This document shows, piece by piece, positions 61,357 to 64,000 of a DNA stretch of 64,000 bases. Source of the stretch: an uncultured Candidatus Melainabacteria bacterium. GTDB lineage: Bacteria; Cyanobacteriota; Vampirovibrionia; Gastranaerophilales; Gastranaerophilaceae. The DNA lies in NCBI GenBank assembly GCA_947090755.1, contig CAMUPF010000006.1, positions 1 to 64,000 on the forward strand, read 5' to 3'. Within the stretch, counting starts at the first letter, position 1; every line of letters begins with the position of its first letter. The notes under the pieces were generated by a model. That model was not told the origin of the DNA. It worked only from the letters and a program-made list of their open reading frames with translations, and did no database searches. The position numbers were made by a program, and so were the translations under genes.

Positions 61357-62897
61357 CAGATAACCTCAAATTCTTCCAGCCATAATTTTTCCTGTTCGCT
61401 CATTATTTCGTAATTTATAAGTTTCTTTTCAAACGGCATGTTTGAAAAACTGATAATTACTCCATCATCAAGGTAGCAGGAATTTTCAAGCCTTATTCCG
61501 AAATTGTTTTCGCAGTAAAGCCCCGGTTCGATAGTGAAGCACATATTGTTTCGTAATTTTGCTTTGCCTAATTCTGACGGGCTTAAGGATGGAGGGTTTT
61601 CATGTACGCTGACACCTATCCCGTGGCCTAATCCGTGATTAAATACAAAACCGTCCACCATATTTTTCTGGATGAAAAATCTTGCCATTGCGTCGATATC
61701 ATATCCTGTTTCAAAGTCGCGGCAGTTATAGCAGGTCAAAAACGTTCTTAAAACAGTTGTGTATACATGGCGTTGTAGTTCGGTCGGTGTGCCTTTCACA
61801 AAAACGCGTGTAATGTCTGTTGCAAGCCCCTCTTCAAAATAAGCACCGCAATCAACAAGGATAAGGCTTCCATCCTGAATAATTTCGTGTTTAGAAGATT
61901 TTGAATAATGTGCCAGCGCCGAGTTTTTGTCTTTTGCTACAATTGATTTGAAGCTTAAGCCTTTTGCACCTGCTTTATAAAATTCTTCTTCGAGCCTTTG
62001 AACTATATCAAATTCGCTCAGGTTATCATTTTCTTCAATGTAATTTCTCAATGCCAGAAGCGCATTGTCGGTACGTTCAAAAGCGCATGTCAAATGGTCG
62101 ATTTCAGCCTCTGATTTTACTGATTTCATAAGCCTTATAGGATTTTCTTTCATTTCTGTGGCTTTGTCTTTTATCAGATTATAATCAAAGGCATTTAGTG
62201 ATTTTTTATCTACAAAAATTTTACCGTCGAAGTTTTGTATTTCGTCATAAAAATCCTCAAAAGCATCTGTGGTAAATAATTTAACGTCGTTTTTATAAAT
62301 AAGCACTTTGCCATAAATCTTTGAGGAATACGGGATTGAATAACTCCTTTTATTGAAAAGGTAAGAAACTTCTTCAGCATTAGTTATTAAAATTGCCTCG
62401 TTTTCGCTCATAAATTCCTGAATACCTTCAACCTTTTCTTCCGGTGCGAGTCCGGGAACGGTTTCAATTTCAAGGTATTTTACAAAATGATCCGGCGTGA
62501 AAATGTCTTCATCCAGAAGTTTCACCGGAAAATATTTTGCGAAAAGTTCAACCTGCGCCTCAGAATTCTTCTTGGAAAAAATTCCGACAGTCTTATCTTG
62601 GCCTACTATGGCGGCAAGTTCGTCAATAAATTTCTGACCTTGTTGAAGCTTAACGACTTTTATGCATTCGTGGTTTACTTCTAAATCAGCCTGAATATGA
62701 TAACGTCCATCTACGAACAGGTAAATCGTTTCCGGCGTCATTAATGCATCGCCGGTTGAACCCGTAAAACCTGTAACTTGCAGGCGTGAATTTTCTTCCG
62801 GCAAAGTGTATTCTGCCAGAAATTCGTTAGTGGAATTTATCAAAAGGCAGTCAACGCCGTAATTATCAAGAATCTTTTTATTATTAAATTCGTTCAT
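61356..62897 (-). CDS. Xaa-Pro aminopeptidase (M24B family)
   Basis: 513 aa with two creatinase-like N domains and a C-terminal pita-bread metallopeptidase. Metal ligands are visible: Asp in VDCGAYFEEGLATDITR (two Asp), His in NHGLGHGIGVSVHENPPS, Glu in FTIEPGLYC and Glu in IRLENSCYL. It removes N-terminal residues before proline in the cytosol. The long form with a duplicated N domain matches eukaryote-like PepP2. The start ATG 62897 overlaps the stop of the parvulin gene (TAATG); an open extension 11 codons upstream is not needed. Confidence 0.92.
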   Translation of the reverse strand: MNEFNNKKILDNYGVDCLLINSTNEFLAEYTLPEENSRLQVTGFTGSTGDALMTPETIYLFVDGRYHIQADLEVNHECIKVVKLQQGQKFIDELAAIVGQDKTVGIFSKKNSEAQVELFAKYFPVKLLDEDIFTPDHFVKYLEIETVPGLAPEEKVEGIQEFMSENEAILITNAEEVSYLFNKRSYSIPYSSKIYGKVLIYKNDVKLFTTDAFEDFYDEIQNFDGKIFVDKKSLNAFDYNLIKDKATEMKENPIRLMKSVKSEAEIDHLTCAFERTDNALLALRNYIEENDNLSEFDIVQRLEEEFYKAGAKGLSFKSIVAKDKNSALAHYSKSSKHEIIQDGSLILVDCGAYFEEGLATDITRVFVKGTPTELQRHVYTTVLRTFLTCYNCRDFETGYDIDAMARFFIQKNMVDGFVFNHGLGHGIGVSVHENPPSLSPSELGKAKLRNNMCFTIEPGLYCENNFGIRLENSCYLDDGVIISFSNMPFEKKLINYEIMSEQEKLWLEEFEVI

Positions 62898-63178
62898 TAT
62901 GCTTTTTCTGTTACGAGAATCAAATGCCAACCGAATTGAGTTTGGACTGGTTCGGAAACTTTTCCTATTTCAAGCGCGAAAGCAGCGTCTTCAAAAGGTT
63001 TAACCATCATTCCGCGTCCGAAGAATCCTAAATCACCGCCGTTGGCGCCTGAAGGACAGAGTGAATGTTGTGCTACCGCATTTGCAAAATCTTCCGGTGT
63101 TTTGATTTGTGCGGCTAAATCTTTTGCTTCCTGTTCTGTTTTGACAAGAATATGGCTTGCTCTAACTTTATTTGACAT
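62897..63178 (-). CDS. Parvulin-type peptidyl-prolyl isomerase
   Basis: 93 aa, a single PpiC/rotamase domain: RASHILVKTEQEAKDLAAQI, then GANGGDLGFFGRGMMVKPFEDAAF (split) and VSEPVQTQFGWHLILV. The conserved His, Met/Phe pocket and final His are present. No signal peptide, so cytoplasmic like Par10. ATG 63178 follows AGGAG; an upstream in-frame start lacks an SD. It leads the parvulin-peptidase-methyltransferase operon. Confidence 0.93.
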   Translation of the reverse strand: MSNKVRASHILVKTEQEAKDLAAQIKTPEDFANAVAQHSLCPSGANGGDLGFFGRGMMVKPFEDAAFALEIGKVSEPVQTQFGWHLILVTEKA

Positions 63179-63291
63179 AAAAATTCTCCTATCTGTTCCT
63201 CTGGATTTTACCATGAAAAGATAAGAAAGGCAATGGAGCCGAAAAAGAAACCTGAACAAAAGTTAAAACATCTTCTCTCGAAATCCGATAT

Positions 63292-63371
63292 AATCACTCA
63301 GGTGTTTCCGACTCCATGTATAGTTATGATAACGTTATTTTGGGGGGCTTTCATCCGTCGCGGGAGTGATT
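63292..63371 (+). other. Inverted repeat in the 290-base gap before tRNA-Gly
   Basis: AATCACTC (63292-63299) and GAGTGATT (63364-63371) enclose 64 bases with GGGGGG and ATAACGTTAT, followed by TTTTT. A TATAAT box overlaps the left arm, which argues against a simple small-RNA gene. I see nothing else in the gap 63179-63418. Confidence 0.25.
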
Positions 63372-63418
63372 TTTGGTAAGGTTAGAGTAGTGAGTAAAAA
63401 TTAATCCGTAAGAATTAG

Positions 63419-63446
63419 TTGAAATTTATTTTTTTTGTTGTAATAT
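63419..63446 (+). promoter_or_regulatory. Promoter of tRNA-Gly
   Basis: TTGAAA (63419-63424), 16 bases, TAATAT (63441-63446), about 24 bases upstream of the tRNA. Confidence 0.55.
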
Positions 63447-63469
63447 AAGAATGAAAGTTACATAGAGTT

Positions 63470-63542
63470 GCGGAAGTAGCTCAGTTGGTAGAGTATCTGC
63501 CTTCCAAGCAGACTGTCGCGAGTTCGAGTCTCGTCTTCCGCT
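63470..63542 (+). tRNA. tRNA-Gly (TCC)
   Basis: GCGGAAG pairs with CTTCCGC, the D-arm is GCTCAGTTGGTAGAGT, the anticodon stem is TCTGC/GCAGA with loop CTTCCAA, giving TCC. The T loop has GTTCGAG. CCA is not encoded, unlike tRNA-Asp in this window. Confidence 0.95.
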
Positions 63543-63579
63543 AATAGAACAGACCCGTCATTGATGGGTCTGTTCTATT
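63543..63579 (+). terminator. Long hairpin after tRNA-Gly
   Basis: AATAGAACAGACCC and GGGTCTGTTCTATT form a 14-base-pair stem directly after the tRNA. There is no T-run, so it may be a processing or 3'-protection hairpin rather than a classic terminator. Confidence 0.6.
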
Positions 63580-63634
63580 AGTAAGAGATACAAATCGATA
63601 AAACAAATCTTTGATTTTATGTTATAATTATACT

Positions 63635-63750
63635 GTCCGAGCAAATCTCGCGATAAGGAACGTGAACGAGATTTGGGAGTGGCATATGAGACAGCGCAGT
63701 CGCGGGTTGACTCGCGTGAGCGAGGCAAGCAGGCGACGGAGAACTGCTTT
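63635..63750 (+). ncRNA. Candidate structured RNA repeat, copy E, leader of the Fic gene
   Basis: First stem AAATCTCG...CGAGATTT with loop containing ATAAGGAACGTGAA. Core 63696-63747: GCAG-TCGC pairs with GCGA-(CGGAGAA)-CTGC, enclosing CTCGC-GTGA-GCGAG and CAAGCAG. Against copy A the stems differ by compensating changes. TTATAATTATACT lies just upstream, so the element would begin close to the transcription start and fill the 5' leader of the fic message. Confidence 0.72.
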
Positions 63751-63766
63751 ATTAGAAGAGGTTTAT

Positions 63767-64000
63767 ATGGTTTTAGAAAACAAGCTTGGCATAACTGAAT
63801 CTGCAGAACTTGCAAGACAAGAAGAAAGAATAAGTAAGAAAAAAGCTTTAGAGCTTTTTGAAAATGAAATATTGAATTCCTTAGATGCCGGAAAGTTTGA
63901 TTCTTTGGCAAAAATCCACAAATACCTCTTTGAAGATATCTATACTTTTGCGGGGGAAATTAGAACTGTAAATATTGCTAAGGGTAACTTTCGGTTTGCT
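63767..64000 (+). CDS. Fic-family protein (partial, runs off right edge)
   Basis: The first 78 residues are present. IHKYLFEDIYTFAGEIRTVNIAKGNFRFA is the N-terminal lobe typical of Fic/Fido proteins (cell-filamentation type, split here at about 50-78). These transfer AMP to a target and often act as toxins with a short antitoxin. The catalytic HPFxxGNGR motif would lie beyond the edge. AGAGG precedes the ATG at 63767. No antitoxin gene fits between tRNA-Gly and the start; only the structured repeat lies there. Confidence 0.82.
   Translation, partial: MVLENKLGITESAELARQEERISKKKALELFENEILNSLDAGKFDSLAKIHKYLFEDIYTFAGEIRTVNIAKGNFRFA

Noticed and set aside
63285-63380. Small SRP RNA or 6S RNA in the gap before tRNA-Gly
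   Set aside because: The inverted repeat is present, but the SRP hallmark (GGAA loop with AGCAG bulge) is missing and the TATAAT overlaps the stem.
1-64000. CRISPR array or cas genes
   Set aside because: No set of regularly spaced direct repeats and no cas-like protein was seen.
1-64000. Insertion sequence, integrase or prophage genes
   Set aside because: No transposase, integrase, capsid, terminase or lysis protein is encoded; mobility of the repeats is inferred from structure and direct repeats only.

Overview
The window reads as chromosome from a low-GC, Gram-negative-type gut bacterium, most likely the non-photosynthetic cyanobacterial lineage Gastranaerophilales (Melainabacteria). This placement is inference. 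It rests on the prepilin family with a near-invariant FTMAEILLSLTIIGVVAA-type N-terminus, an outer-membrane export set (MacAB-TolC, Skp, PBP4, KdsC and a DUF374 acyltransferase), and several lineage-type proteins with no recognisable family. There is no rRNA, CRISPR array, transposase gene or prophage.

Layout. 1-3679: a prepilin gene running off the left edge, a small unknown gene, tRNA-Asp behind a fold-back tRNA fragment, NAD kinase, a prepilin remnant and a radical SAM activase. 3744-14309: envelope and metabolic genes (acyltransferase, PBP4, MFS, Skp, histidine kinase, KdsC, TPR, aspartokinase, dehydratase activase). 14391-26842: a second prepilin, MTA phosphorylase, YggT, TrkA-TrkH, the MacB/MacA/TolC operon, a zinc-ribbon protein and a third prepilin. 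26870-42212: ArgS, a regulator with four tandem GntR-type winged helices, a TrmB-like regulator, RmlA, a TPR protein, an MFS pump, a fourth prepilin, FocA, GpmI and a SNF2 helicase. 42240-43252: a fifth prepilin, broken or locked. 43512-55783: the S10-spc ribosomal cluster, with unusually long spacers. It is interrupted after rpsN by a ~3 kb module that includes a DtxR/MntR-type regulator, and it stops after rplR. 55959-64000: a secreted protein, GltD-like subunit, two lineage-type membrane proteins, a TrmH-type methyltransferase, an M24 peptidase, a parvulin, tRNA-Gly and the start of a Fic protein.

Two systems stand out. First, all five prepilin genes have a strong promoter (TTGACW, 17-base spacer) and a ribosome-binding site, and a run of 11-13 G residues between the start codon and the prepilin cleavage motif. 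In four of the five, the run as assembled is exactly one G too long for the promoter-proximal ATG to read into the pilin; 12 G (11 in the left-edge copy) would give one open frame. This fits phase variation by slipped-strand mispairing, or programmed or transcriptional slippage. GC-rich palindromes lie just after the tract and lengthen the leader from 25 to about 92 residues.

Second, a structured repeat of about 115-155 bases occurs five times, always on the coding strand (inside one prepilin leader, in rplW-rplB, after rplR, before gene 24912, and as the leader of the Fic gene). Its stems covary between copies around a mostly GNRA-capped hairpin and a conserved GCAG and CGRARA. I do not recognise it as a known RNA family.
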